Shown here one piece after another: positions 1 through 8,001 of a stretch of DNA of 64,000 bases (its first letter is position 1; the number at the start of each line of letters is the position of its first letter). A program made the translations under genes and the position numbers. The notes below the pieces were generated by a model. That model did not search any database, was not told the DNA's origin, and worked only from the letters and a program-made list of their open reading frames with translations. The stretch spans positions 62,721 to 126,720 of the forward strand of contig NZ_DLNQ01000011.1 of NCBI RefSeq assembly GCF_002479495.1, read 5' to 3'. The stretch is from Brevundimonas sp. UBA7506. GTDB taxonomy: Bacteria > Pseudomonadota > Alphaproteobacteria > Caulobacterales > Caulobacteraceae.

Positions 1-539
1 TTCAGGCACAAAAGGACCACTAGGCCGATCAGGCTGGCCATGTAGAGCATATTGTTGGCGAACAGCAGGAAGAAGGGGCCGAGCGCCGCCTCGTCCGACT
101 GCGTGAAACGCTCCATCACCCAGGGAAACAGGGTGGCTGCGATCACGCCGAACACCAGCGGCGGCAGACCCCACCAGCCGGGTCGCCCCGTGTCATGCAG
201 CCGCCGCGTCACCGCCGCCGCCAGCAGGAGCCCCGCCGCGACGAACACCAGCCGCATCGCCCAGAACAGCCCGCTCATGTCCGGCATCAACTCGGCCTCG
301 GGGTCGTTGATCCGGACCGAGTATTGGCCGGGCCCCGCCGTCACTGTCACCTGCTCCGGGTTTGCGGCGGCGTAGCGCGTCGCCTCCTCGAAGAAGCCGG
401 ACATGGCCGGGATCATGGCCGCCGCCATGCCGACATAGAGCAGGACCGCCACGACCAGGGCGTAGGGCCAGAAGCGCCCCCGCCGATCCCGCCCGCGGAA
501 ATCCGCCAACCGCCTGAACCCGTCCCATACCGCAGACAT
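1..539 (-). CDS. DUF805 family inner-membrane protein (3' end outside window)
   Basis: Reading leftward from an ATG at 539, the frame stays open to the window edge (about 179 residues), so the C-terminus is missing. The protein has an FW-containing N-terminal segment, a membrane helix near residues 27-46, a second near 93-110, then the diagnostic motif TRRLHDTGRPGWW at about 111-123, and further helices near 125-140 and 155-179. The RRLHD-G-GWW motif after a helix is typical of DUF805 proteins, small inner-membrane proteins of unknown role. It is divergent from the small gene at 622. Family assignment is confident; function is unknown. Confidence 0.8.
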   Translation of the reverse strand, partial: MSAVWDGFRRLADFRGRDRRGRFWPYALVVAVLLYVGMAAAMIPAMSGFFEEATRYAAANPEQVTVTAGPGQYSVRINDPEAELMPDMSGLFWAMRLVFVAAGLLLAAAVTRRLHDTGRPGWWGLPPLVFGVIAATLFPWVMERFTQSDEAALGPFFLLFANNMLYMASLIGLVVLLCL

Positions 540-621
540 TTTCCGCCCCCGCGCACTTCCACTGGAAGCACAAGGTTACGTCAGACGTCGTGACGGGTCA
601 TCTGCAATGACGTGCTAGACT

Positions 622-831
622 ATGACCATGAACGACAAACGCGACGGCCAGCCCGCCTCCCTCGCCCCGGCGGACGCAGCGCCGACCGAGACCCCGATCC
701 AGCGCGCCCTGCGTGAAAAGCAGGAAGCCATCGCCGCACGCCCCAAGCCCCCGCGCGGCGGCCGCTTCCAGCGCGAACAGGCCGCCCGCGTCAGAAGCGG
801 CGCCGTAAGGCCCTGGAGCACCAAGGGCTGA
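622..831 (+). CDS. Small conserved hypothetical protein (69 aa)
   Basis: A small, highly charged, soluble protein without a membrane segment or signal peptide. The C-terminal half is basic (PKPPRGGRF, then QREQAARVRSGA, then PWSTKG), a pattern I recall from short alphaproteobacterial hypothetical proteins. The start could be the first ATG or the second one two codons later. It stands alone, divergent from the DUF805 gene. No function can be given. Confidence 0.6.
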   Translation: MTMNDKRDGQPASLAPADAAPTETPIQRALREKQEAIAARPKPPRGGRFQREQAARVRSGAVRPWSTKG

Positions 832-878
832 CCTCGAAGCGGACGGGCTGGATGTCGGTTAAGGGTGGGAAGCTGACA

Positions 879-1430
879 TCACCTAGGTCCGTCCTCTCCT
901 GTCCCGAAATAGAGAAGGTTAGGAGCGCATGTCTCCAAGAGAGCTAACAGCGTTCTCATGCGATCCAATGTCACTTTGCTCGGGTCTCTTGGATGGATCA
1001 AAACTGCGTCGTTGCCCGTCACCGAAAGCAGGTCGCCTCGTTCGGCGTTGCACGCGATTTCGACGCGGGCAGCAAAATCGCTCACACTCTCTTTCCCCGG
1101 ATCGAACTCACGAAAAGCCGACAGGCCCTGCGTCTTGAGCCATTCGTGTTGCTGATTGAGTGCCTGATCTCGCAGCGCGACCAATCTGGGCAACTTTGAA
1201 AGTATGTCTTGAAAGGCTTTTTCTAGGTCTTCCGATGCGAACACGAAGCGACTTGGCCACGACAGATATAAATCGGCGAGGCCGATCAGCGCCGCATTTG
1301 GGATTTTGGATGCTGAAAAGGTGAGGACATCCTCTTGGCAGTCGGCATCCCATTCTACCTTTACTTCGACCGGTCTGATGCCGCATGAAATCAACGCATC
1401 TGCTAGGTCGCCTGTGGGGTGAGCGCACAT
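879..1430 (-). CDS. Hypothetical protein (183 aa)
   Basis: I do not recognise this protein. It is soluble, mildly acidic, with no signal peptide or membrane helix, and looks like one mixed alpha/beta domain (for example ISCGIRPVEVKVEWD near the N-terminus and an ERGDLLSVTGNDAVLIHP segment near residue 135). The codons are visibly less GC-rich than in neighbouring genes, which suggests a laterally acquired or fast-evolving gene. It has an ATG start and no close same-strand neighbour. The preceding intergenic region (1431-1790) carries DnaA-box-like sites. Confidence 0.6.
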   Translation of the reverse strand: MCAHPTGDLADALISCGIRPVEVKVEWDADCQEDVLTFSASKIPNAALIGLADLYLSWPSRFVFASEDLEKAFQDILSKLPRLVALRDQALNQQHEWLKTQGLSAFREFDPGKESVSDFAARVEIACNAERGDLLSVTGNDAVLIHPRDPSKVTLDRMRTLLALLETCAPNLLYFGTGEDGPR

Positions 1431-1790
1431 GGTCTCAAATCCTTCCCCTGCTCTGACGTAACTCTAAGACGGCGCTCAGAGAGTCCGCAACGGGTCGTTA
1501 GCGGACGTTCCAGCACGGCGCGTCCTCGCCTCTTCGGGCGCACAAGGCTCCGGCCACCCAGGGCGAACGTGTTTCAAACCATTCATCCGATGCCTCAGCG
1601 CGATGGTGCGTCAGGATGAGCGGGTCAGGCGCTTCAGCCAATCCTCGGCGGCCCCTGTGGATAGTTCATCGGCGGCCAACCGCCTGACACCGGGCGCAAT
1701 TCCTACATTCATCAACAAAAACCGCTGTTATCCACATTTGCTAACAATTGTTAAGGACTCGGGCTTCGACCGTATGGCTCCGTGATTCGC
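1431..1790. promoter_or_regulatory. Intergenic region with two DnaA-box-like sites and a palindrome
   Basis: No convincing gene lies in these 360 bases. The right half is AT-rich for this genome. It contains a perfect DnaA box TTATCCACA at 1728-1736, an oppositely oriented near-match TGTGGATAG at 1656-1664, and the palindrome TAACAATTGTTA at 1742-1753, which could also be read as a loose CtrA-type CTAA-N6-TTAA site. This may be the promoter region of the downstream small genes. Nothing shows it to be an origin. Confidence 0.4.
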
Positions 1791-1985
1791 ATGGAACCCA
1801 TGGGGGAAGCCGATCGCGCGCTGGACGCTCTGTGGCGAGGCCTTTACGGCCAGCCGCTTCCGCTTCTCGGCGCGCCGGAACTGGCCCTCATGGTCATCAT
1901 CGAAACCGAGAGGCCCCAATGGCTGCAAGAACCCGCCGACGTCGTTCCGCTTGGTCGCTTTCGCCGTTTGAGGCGCTGCTCCTGA
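1791..1985 (+). CDS. Small hypothetical protein
   Basis: A short frame whose first 45 codons look protein-coding (ADRALDALWRGLYGQPLPLLG near the start), beginning at ATG 1791, with an upstream in-frame GTG at 1782. It has no signal peptide or membrane helix. Its last 22 codons overlap, in another frame, the start of the small membrane protein at 1919, so one boundary may be wrong. It could be a small regulator or an artefact. No family is recognised. Confidence 0.4.
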   Translation: MEPMGEADRALDALWRGLYGQPLPLLGAPELALMVIIETERPQWLQEPADVVPLGRFRRLRRCS

Positions 1986-2032
1986 CGCTGGCCATCGCCG
2001 CCCTGATCGGAGCCTTCCTGTCCATCCTCTGA
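1919..2032 (+). CDS. Single-pass membrane microprotein (37 aa)
   Basis: A very short frame: an Arg-rich N-terminus (RTRRRR) followed by one strong hydrophobic helix (about residues 17-37), the topology expected of a small inner-membrane protein with its N-terminus in the cytoplasm. A GAGAGG-like ribosome site precedes the ATG. Codon third positions are strongly G/C, as in real genes here. It overlaps the preceding small frame, suggesting coupling if both are real. Confidence 0.45.
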   Translation: MAARTRRRRSAWSLSPFEALLLTLAIAALIGAFLSIL

Positions 2033-2103
2033 CAGCCGGCCGGGGCCTCCGCTCCCGCCATCTCTCTTCTCTTCCGACAATCCGCTTTTCTTCACCTGCA
2101 GCA

Positions 2104-2149
2104 TTGACGCGCGCCCTATCTCGCTACAACTGTAGCGCTACATTTGTAG
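2104..2149 (+). promoter_or_regulatory. Putative BlaI/MecI-type operator and promoter of the serine hydrolase
   Basis: Two near-identical palindromes, CTACAACTGTAG (2124-2135) and CTACATTTGTAG (2138-2149), sit 14 bp centre to centre, 18-44 bases before the ATG at 2168. TACA-N2-TGTA is the core of BlaI/MecI operators. A TTGACG hexamer at 2104-2109 could be the -35 element, with TACAAC inside the first palindrome as the -10 (15-bp spacer). No blaI/blaR1 gene is present in the window. Confidence 0.6.
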
Positions 2150-2167
2150 CGAACAAGAAAGCGGTAG

Positions 2168-3673
2168 ATGAGCAGGATGATCAAAGGGCTGACGCTGGCC
2201 GTTCTGATAACGGCTGCGACCGGATCCCATGCGGCCGCCGAAGACGGCGTCGCCGCTTCCGCACCCGCGTCACAGGTGCAGATCGCGCCCCTGTCCAGCG
2301 CCCTTCAGGCCGAGATCGACCGCTACGTCCTGGCCGAGATGGCGCGGCAACGCGCGCCCGGCCTCGCGGTCGGCGTCTATCGCCATGGCGTTCCTGTCCT
2401 GATGAAGGGCTATGGCCTGGCCGATGTCGAATGGGGCGCTCCGGTCGCCAGCGACACGCGGATGCAGACCGGATCCCTCGGCAAGCAGTTCGTCGCCGCC
2501 GCGATCCTGAAACTGGCCGAGGAAGGCCGGGTGGATCTCGACGCCCCCGTCGCCCGGTACTTCCCCGAGGCGCCACGCGGATGGGCCGGCGTCACCGTGG
2601 CCCATCTGCTGTCGCACACTTCCGGCATCGGCGCCTATGACGGGGACAAGCTGACCGGGCCGGGCGGGGCGTTCGACTACCGGAAGGATTTCACCGAGGA
2701 TCAGCTGGCCGCCGCCATCGCCGCCCTGCCGACGGAGTTCGAGCCCGGGACGCGCTGGAGCTACAACAACGCCAACTATGTGCTGCTGGGCATCCTGATC
2801 CACCGGGTCACGGGCAGGCCCTACGGCGACTACCTGACCGAGGTCTTTTTCGCCCCGCTGGGGATGAGCGCCACGCGGGTGATTTCCGACGCCGACATCA
2901 TCCCGCGCCGGGCCTCGGGCTATGAGATGCGCGACGGCGTCCTGCGCAATCAGGCCTGGGTGTCGCCGACCTTCAACGCCACCGCCGACGGCACCATCTA
3001 TTCGACGGTCGAGGACATGGCCCGATGGGACCGCGCCCTGTACGGCGACGCCCTGCTGTCTCCGGAATCCCGGCGGAAGATGTGGACGCCCTTCGTGCTG
3101 AAGGACGGCAAGCCCAACGCCCAGGGCTATGGCTTCGGCTGGAACATCAATGTGTTGAACGGCCAGCGGCGCATCATGCACAACGGCGCCTGGCAGGGCT
3201 TCACCAGCACCATGACCCGCTATCCCGACCTCGGGCTGACGGTCGTGGTCTTCGCCAATCTGGACTCCAGCTATGGTCGCCCCGACCTGATCGCGCGCGT
3301 CGTGGCCGGACTGGTCGAGCCGGAGGTGATGCCGTCCCTGTCTCCCGCCCTGCCGGACGACCCGGCGCGGGCCGAACGCCTGCGCGCCTTTCTGGACCGG
3401 GCGGCGGCCGGGGAGGACCTGACCCAGGACTTCTCGCCCGGCTCGGGATACCGCCCCGACCCCGGACACGCCCGCGACCTGACGGCCGCCCTGCCGGAAG
3501 GATGGCGCGACGCCCCCATGACCCTGGTGCGGGACCTCAGCCGGCCGGACGGCGGCGGACGCTACAGCTATCGCGTCGGTCCGGTTGGAAACACCCGGCT
3601 GTTCACCGTCGCCCTGGCCCCCTCGGGCCGGGTGGCTGGCTACGGCGTGGCGGCGGACCCCGACAACCGATGA
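2168..3673 (+). CDS. Exported beta-lactamase-fold serine hydrolase (class C/AmpC-like)
   Basis: A 501-residue protein of the penicillin-binding-protein/beta-lactamase superfamily. The N-terminus is a Sec signal peptide (hydrophobic to about residue 24). The active-site motifs are in order: SxxK as S103-L-G-K106, YxN as Y199-N-N201, and an H338-N-G triad in place of KTG, as in esterases and D-amino-acid peptidases of this superfamily. Residues after about 385 form a separate C-terminal extension. It may hydrolyse peptides, esters or beta-lactams in the periplasm; HNG instead of KTG argues against a classical beta-lactamase. The BlaI-like operator upstream suggests beta-lactam or cell-wall-stress control. 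Confidence 0.85.
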   Translation: MSRMIKGLTLAVLITAATGSHAAAEDGVAASAPASQVQIAPLSSALQAEIDRYVLAEMARQRAPGLAVGVYRHGVPVLMKGYGLADVEWGAPVASDTRMQTGSLGKQFVAAAILKLAEEGRVDLDAPVARYFPEAPRGWAGVTVAHLLSHTSGIGAYDGDKLTGPGGAFDYRKDFTEDQLAAAIAALPTEFEPGTRWSYNNANYVLLGILIHRVTGRPYGDYLTEVFFAPLGMSATRVISDADIIPRRASGYEMRDGVLRNQAWVSPTFNATADGTIYSTVEDMARWDRALYGDALLSPESRRKMWTPFVLKDGKPNAQGYGFGWNINVLNGQRRIMHNGAWQGFTSTMTRYPDLGLTVVVFANLDSSYGRPDLIARVVAGLVEPEVMPSLSPALPDDPARAERLRAFLDRAAAGEDLTQDFSPGSGYRPDPGHARDLTAALPEGWRDAPMTLVRDLSRPDGGGRYSYRVGPVGNTRLFTVALAPSGRVAGYGVAADPDNR

Positions 3674-3678
3674 AGCGG

Positions 3679-4128
3679 CTAGGATTCGGCCGCGGCCTCG
3701 CGGATGCGGCCGACCATGCTGTTCAGGCCGTTGGCCCGCTGGCGCGTCAGGGCCGAGGGCAGGCCCAGGCGGTCCAGCGCCGCGCGCGCGTCGAAGCCCA
3801 GGATCTCGGCGGGCGTACGGCCGGAGTAGAGCTTGAGCAGCAGGGCGATATTGCCCTTGGACAGGGCGCTGTCGCTGTCGGCGTCGAAGAACAGTCGGCC
3901 TTTGGCGCGGCGGGTCGACAGCCAGACCTGGGCGGCGCAGCCCGGCACCTTGTTGGCCTCGATCCGCGCTTCCTCCGGCAAGGGGGCCAGGCCCTTGCCC
4001 AGGTCGATGACGTATTCGATCCGCCCCTCCCAGTCGCCCAGCAAGTCGAATTCCTCGACCAGTTCAGCCAAGGCTTCATCGAGGGTTTGGGTCGGGCCCA
4101 AGGGGGGAAGGTCGCCGGTCATGCTCAT
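3679..4128 (-). CDS. sufE: SufE family Fe-S cluster assembly sulfur acceptor
   Basis: SufE takes persulfide sulfur from the cysteine desulfurase SufS and passes it to the SUF scaffold in the cytoplasm. The motif VPGCAAQVWL places the acceptor cysteine at C64 (counting from ATG 4128), in the family's V-x-GC-x-SQVW context. The length of about 149 aa fits. An upstream in-frame start at 4182 would add an unconserved 18-residue lead. No other suf genes are nearby. It converges with the serine hydrolase gene, leaving only 5 bases between stops. Confidence 0.92.
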   Translation of the reverse strand: MSMTGDLPPLGPTQTLDEALAELVEEFDLLGDWEGRIEYVIDLGKGLAPLPEEARIEANKVPGCAAQVWLSTRRAKGRLFFDADSDSALSKGNIALLLKLYSGRTPAEILGFDARAALDRLGLPSALTRQRANGLNSMVGRIREAAAES

Positions 4129-4293
4129 GCGGGCGACATAGGCCCCGCCGCCCGCCACGCCAAGCCCCAAGGCCCGACACACAGCCGGCTCCTGCGCCAG
4201 TTTGGGACAGTCGCCTGCGAGGCGAGCGACCTAGGGGCGGGGCCGCTCCGGGTCTAGACTGCGCCCCTTGAATCAACCGCGCAAAGCCCCGGA

Positions 4294-5979
4294 TTGACCG
4301 CTCCCGCCGCCCTGCCCGCCACGCCTGATCCCGCCGCCGACGAGGCGCGCGGCGGATCGGCGCTGGCCGCCTGGCACGCGGGATGGGCCGCGACGGTCGG
4401 GCTGTCGGCGCTCGCCGCCGCCGGACTGGGCCAGCCCGCGACCGTTCAAGGCTTGAGCGTTCCTGCGGCCCTGACCATGGCGACGCCGGGCCTGCTGGGC
4501 CTCATCCTTCTGGGCCGCGACGGGCGGGCGGTGCGCGCCGCCCTGCTGGCGGCCTGGTCGCTGGCGGCGATCGCGGCGTCCGGCCTGTCAGGCGGACTGA
4601 CCGGACCGCTGGGAGGCTTCCTCTTCATGCCTCTGGTCGCCGCCGTGGCCCTGGGGTCGTCGCGGCTGGTCCCGTTCGGCGCCCTGGGGGCGGCGCTGGC
4701 GGTTCTGGCCGGTCTGATCGCCGTCGCCGTCCATGGCCCGCCCGAGGCCTCGCCCGGCATGGCGGCCGTCGCCGCCCTGCTGACGGGGGGCGCCGCCGCC
4801 CTGGCCCTGCGCCTGAGCGCCGCGCGACAGGCCCGCCGTCTCGCCGCCGCCGAAGGGGCCGTGACCCGGATCGAAAAGATTCTGGCCGGCCAGCCCGGCC
4901 TGACCCTGGTGCTGGACGCCTCGGGCGCGGCCCTGGCCGCCTATGGCGCGGCGCCCGCCGCCCTGCCCGTCGATCCCCTGTTCGACGAGGGGCTGATCGC
5001 GGCTGTCCATGCGCCCGACCGCCCCGCCGTCCAGGCCGCCCTGGCCAAGGCGCGGGCGGGCGTCGAGGCCCAGGTCCGTTTCGCCCCGCGCCTGGCTCTG
5101 GATCGCCGCATCCTGCTGGTGCTGCGGCGACTGGATCAGGGCGACCCGCCGCGCCTGATCGCCCTGGCCCTGGACGCCACCCTGGCCCACGCCCGCGAGG
5201 CCGGACTGGAGGCCGCCCGCGCCGAGGCCGAGGCCCAGAACGCCGGCAAGTCCCGCTTCCTGGCCAATATGAGCCACGAGCTGCGCACCCCGCTAAACGC
5301 CGTGCTCGGTTTCTCGGACATCATGCGTCAACGCCTGTTCGGGCCCATCCCCGACCGCTACGCCGACTACGCCCGGTCGATCCACGAGGCGGGCGGCCAC
5401 CTGCTGGACCTGATCAACGACGTGCTGGACGTCAGCCGCATCGAGGCGGCGCGCTACGACCTGACCATCGAGCGCTTCGACGTGCGCGAGATGGTGTCCG
5501 AGGCCCTGTCCCTGGTCCGCGTGCAGGCCGACGACAAGGGGGTCGATCTGGCCGCCGTCCTGCCGCCCCAGCCGCTGACCGTCGCCGCCGACCGCCGGGC
5601 GCTGAAGCAGATCGCGCTGAACCTGCTGTCCAACGCGGTGAAGTTCACCCCGGCGGGCGGCTCGGTCACCGTTCGCGCCGAGGCCCTCGGGCCGGTTCTG
5701 GAACTGACCGTGGCCGACACAGGCGTCGGCGTCGCGCCCGAGGACCTGGCCCGTCTGGGCCGTCCCTTCGAACAGGCCGGCGGCGCCGAACAACGGGCGC
5801 AGGGCACGGGCCTGGGCCTGTCGCTGGTCCGAGCCCTGGCCGAACTGCATCACGGCGCCATGAGCATCGACAGCACCCTGGGCGAAGGCACGGCGGTCAC
5901 CGTCCGCCTGCCGGTCGTGGTGGCGCGCGAGCCGATCCTCGGCGACGCCGAGGTCATCCCCCTGAACCGCAGCGCCTGA
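4294..5979 (+). CDS. Membrane sensor histidine kinase, DivJ/PleC-like
   Basis: A 561-aa kinase starting at TTG. About six hydrophobic helices fill residues 27-172, then a linker/coiled coil and a degenerate PAS-like region, then HisKA with the phospho-acceptor in MSHELRTPLN (H328), and HATPase_c with N-box NLLSNAVKFT, G1 DTGVGV and G2 GTGLGLSL. The extension after the H-box (FGPIP..Y..YA..I..AG.HLL) and the multi-helix N-terminus resemble the Caulobacter cell-cycle kinases DivJ and PleC that act on DivK/PleD. No response regulator is adjacent. DivJ orthology is a guess from topology; kinase identity is secure. Confidence 0.88.
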   Translation: MTAPAALPATPDPAADEARGGSALAAWHAGWAATVGLSALAAAGLGQPATVQGLSVPAALTMATPGLLGLILLGRDGRAVRAALLAAWSLAAIAASGLSGGLTGPLGGFLFMPLVAAVALGSSRLVPFGALGAALAVLAGLIAVAVHGPPEASPGMAAVAALLTGGAAALALRLSAARQARRLAAAEGAVTRIEKILAGQPGLTLVLDASGAALAAYGAAPAALPVDPLFDEGLIAAVHAPDRPAVQAALAKARAGVEAQVRFAPRLALDRRILLVLRRLDQGDPPRLIALALDATLAHAREAGLEAARAEAEAQNAGKSRFLANMSHELRTPLNAVLGFSDIMRQRLFGPIPDRYADYARSIHEAGGHLLDLINDVLDVSRIEAARYDLTIERFDVREMVSEALSLVRVQADDKGVDLAAVLPPQPLTVAADRRALKQIALNLLSNAVKFTPAGGSVTVRAEALGPVLELTVADTGVGVAPEDLARLGRPFEQAGGAEQRAQGTGLGLSLVRALAELHHGAMSIDSTLGEGTAVTVRLPVVVAREPILGDAEVIPLNRSA

Positions 5980-6028
5980 GCGGAGACGCAGCCTTGCCGC
6001 GCCCGGCGGCGCGCCCTATGACATACCC

Positions 6029-6295
6029 ATGGTCATCGAGCTTCTGTATCTCGCGCTGGGATTGGCGCTGCTGATCCGCCCCCAGGGGTTCGCCGGGATC
6101 CCCGAGAGCCGACGTCAGCGTCGGCTGGCGGCGCTCGAAGCTGGAGCAACCGAGGCCTTCTTTGAGGAAAAGAGGGCGCTCGAAACCTATCCGGCGCGGC
6201 GTTCGGGCCTGGGCCTGTGGCGCCTGCTGGGCGGCCTGATGGTCCTGACCACGCTGGCGCTTCTGCTGCTGCCGCTTTTTCCGACCAACACCTGA
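6029..6295 (+). CDS. Small two-helix membrane protein (88 aa)
   Basis: Hydrophobic helices at about residues 3-17 and 65-84 flank a charged, Arg/Glu-rich cytoplasmic stretch (ESRRQRRLAALEAG, then FEEKRALETYPARR). It lies 49 bases after the histidine kinase and 9 bases before the next gene, so it may belong to a short rightward operon. Codon use is typical of the genome. No family recognised. Confidence 0.65.
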   Translation: MVIELLYLALGLALLIRPQGFAGIPESRRQRRLAALEAGATEAFFEEKRALETYPARRSGLGLWRLLGGLMVLTTLALLLLPLFPTNT

Positions 6296-6304
6296 GGCCT
6301 GTCC

Positions 6305-6877
6305 ATGATCGCCCTGCTTTTCGCCGCCGTGGTCGCGACGAACCCCGTGGTCAGCGAGCCTCAGACCCTGAGCGAATGCGTCTGGTCGCGTCTGCCCGCC
6401 GGGGACCGGTCGCAGGTCCTGACCGCCTACGAGCGCGGCATGAACTCCGGCATGAACGCCCTCAACCATCATGACCTGAAGGTCATGGCCGCCGCGCCGA
6501 CGTGCGCGGGCCGCGCCGACCTGCCGGCCATGTGGGTGCGCTCCGCCGTCGCCGCCCATGTCATCCAGACGGGGGCTTCGGCCTCTGTCCTGTCGGAGAA
6601 GGGCCTGGACCGCGCGCGGCTGGACGCAGCCTGGGACGCGGCCCCGCTCGAGGCCCGCAACTGCACCCTGGCCAACGCCGCCAAGGTGTTCGGCATCGAC
6701 GGCCCGGCCTGCGCGGACCGCCGCGCGCCGCGCGCCTTCGCCGAGAGCCTGGGCCTGACCCATTCAATCCGCGCCGACCGCAAGGCGGCGGAACAGACTC
6801 TGATCTATATGAACGCCAAGGCTCAGGAGCAGATCGCCCTGACCCTGATCGCCCGCATGCCGCCTGCCCGCCAGTAA
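6305..6877 (+). CDS. Exported hypothetical protein (190 aa)
   Basis: A short N-terminal hydrophobic stretch (residues 1-16) looks like a Sec signal peptide. The mature part is alpha-helical and contains cysteines at about residues 25, 67, 120 and 138, which could form disulfides in the periplasm. No catalytic motif is visible. It lies 9 bases after the small membrane protein and 18 before the next exported protein, so the three are probably co-transcribed. Confidence 0.7.
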   Translation: MIALLFAAVVATNPVVSEPQTLSECVWSRLPAGDRSQVLTAYERGMNSGMNALNHHDLKVMAAAPTCAGRADLPAMWVRSAVAAHVIQTGASASVLSEKGLDRARLDAAWDAAPLEARNCTLANAAKVFGIDGPACADRRAPRAFAESLGLTHSIRADRKAAEQTLIYMNAKAQEQIALTLIARMPPARQ

Positions 6878-6895
6878 CATGGAGCCCGACCGGCC

Positions 6896-7858
6896 ATGAT
6901 GTTCCAAAGGCTGTTGCCTCTCGTCCTGATCGCCCTGGCCGCCTCGTCGCCGGGCCAGGCCCAGTCGGTTGAGACCCCGCAGCAGGACGCCGCTGCTTCG
7001 CAGGTGGAAGACATCCTGGTCCAGGGCCTGCGGAACGACCAGATCGCGCAACAGTTCGCGTCGACGGTCGGTGCGCCGGCCACCGGCCGAAAGCTGGCCG
7101 TCTGGCGTATGCCGATCTGCGTCGGAACGGTGGGAATGCGGGGCGAGCCGGCCCGCGCCATGATCGACCGGGTTTCCGACTGGGGGTACAGCCTGGGTCT
7201 TCGCATCGGCGCCCCGGGCTGCAGACCGAACATCCTCATCGTGACCGCGGAGAACGGCGACGAGGCCGCACGATCCATGGCGGTCACCCATCGCCGCGTC
7301 TTCCGAACCGGCACCTCGGGCACGACCGCGGGCGCGGCCGCGTTGCGCGCCTTCCAGACATCCGGCCGCCCGATCCGCTGGTGGCACACCAGCATGCCGA
7401 TCAACACCGACACCGGCAAACCCGCCGTTCGCGTACGCGGCGAGGATCCATTCGGCGCGAGAGAGATCCGTACGCCTGCGGACCTCGGCCCCTACGGCGT
7501 AATCGTCCAGCCTTCCCGTTTGCGCGACGAAACCCAGGACGACCTGCGCCAGGCCCTGATCATTCTCGAGAACTCGGCTCTGGATCAGGCCGATTTCATG
7601 CAGGTCGCCGACTATGTGGCCATGGTCGCCCTAGCCCAGATCAGTGCAGACACCTCGCCGCCGACCGCCTCGATCCTGCACCTGTTCGACGCGGCAAAGG
7701 CGCCGTCTGAAACCCTCACCGCCTGGGATCAGGCCTATCTTCAGGCCCTCTACGCCAGCGACCAGAGCAAGGCCTCTCAGGGCGCGAATGAAGCCACGAT
7801 CGCCTCAGCCATGGTCCGCATCGTGGAGCGGGACAACGCCGCGAGCCAGGCGGATTAA
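6896..7858 (+). CDS. Exported hypothetical protein (320 aa)
   Basis: A signal peptide (residues 1-23, ending GQAQS) precedes a periplasmic protein. The core starts with KLAVWRMPICVGTVGM and continues with C-R-P-N-I-LIV and RPIRWWHTS segments. I recognise this layout (a single Cys after the first strand, a second Cys before NILIV, then RPVR.WY) from hypothetical exported proteins common in caulobacters and sphingomonads, without a known activity. The last 100 residues are helical. It is the final gene of the rightward group. Confidence 0.75.
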   Translation: MMFQRLLPLVLIALAASSPGQAQSVETPQQDAAASQVEDILVQGLRNDQIAQQFASTVGAPATGRKLAVWRMPICVGTVGMRGEPARAMIDRVSDWGYSLGLRIGAPGCRPNILIVTAENGDEAARSMAVTHRRVFRTGTSGTTAGAAALRAFQTSGRPIRWWHTSMPINTDTGKPAVRVRGEDPFGAREIRTPADLGPYGVIVQPSRLRDETQDDLRQALIILENSALDQADFMQVADYVAMVALAQISADTSPPTASILHLFDAAKAPSETLTAWDQAYLQALYASDQSKASQGANEATIASAMVRIVERDNAASQAD

Positions 7859-7871
7859 GCCGCCCCGCAAA

Positions 7872-7895
7872 CCCCCGCCGCTTGCGCGACGGGGG
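7872..7895. terminator. GC-rich hairpin, weak terminator candidate
   Basis: CCCCCG (7872-7877) and CGGGGG (7890-7895) form a stem with a 12-base loop, 14 bases after the stop at 7858. There is no T-run, so it may only assist termination or RNA end protection. Confidence 0.3.
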
Positions 7896-8001
7896 CCTAC
7901 CCGCTGGCTGGCGGATATGGGCTGACGGGACCTTGGAAACGCCAGCCCGAAGATAGAATTCTGGCCGGTGTCGCGGGGTTCCAAACGGCTCAGTCAGACG
8001 T

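Noticed and set aside
1656..1736. Chromosomal replication origin at the DnaA boxes
   Set aside because: Only two boxes, no cluster, no hemE, dnaA or parAB nearby, and no skew information. Kept only as a possible regulatory site.
2168..3673. True class C beta-lactamase (ampC)
   Set aside because: The KTG box is replaced by HNG and there is a long C-terminal extension. Only the fold and catalytic SxxK/YxN are supported.
4383..6074. Alternative frame of 563 codons inside the histidine kinase
   Set aside because: Arg/Gly/Pro-rich translation typical of a wrong frame in GC-rich coding DNA.
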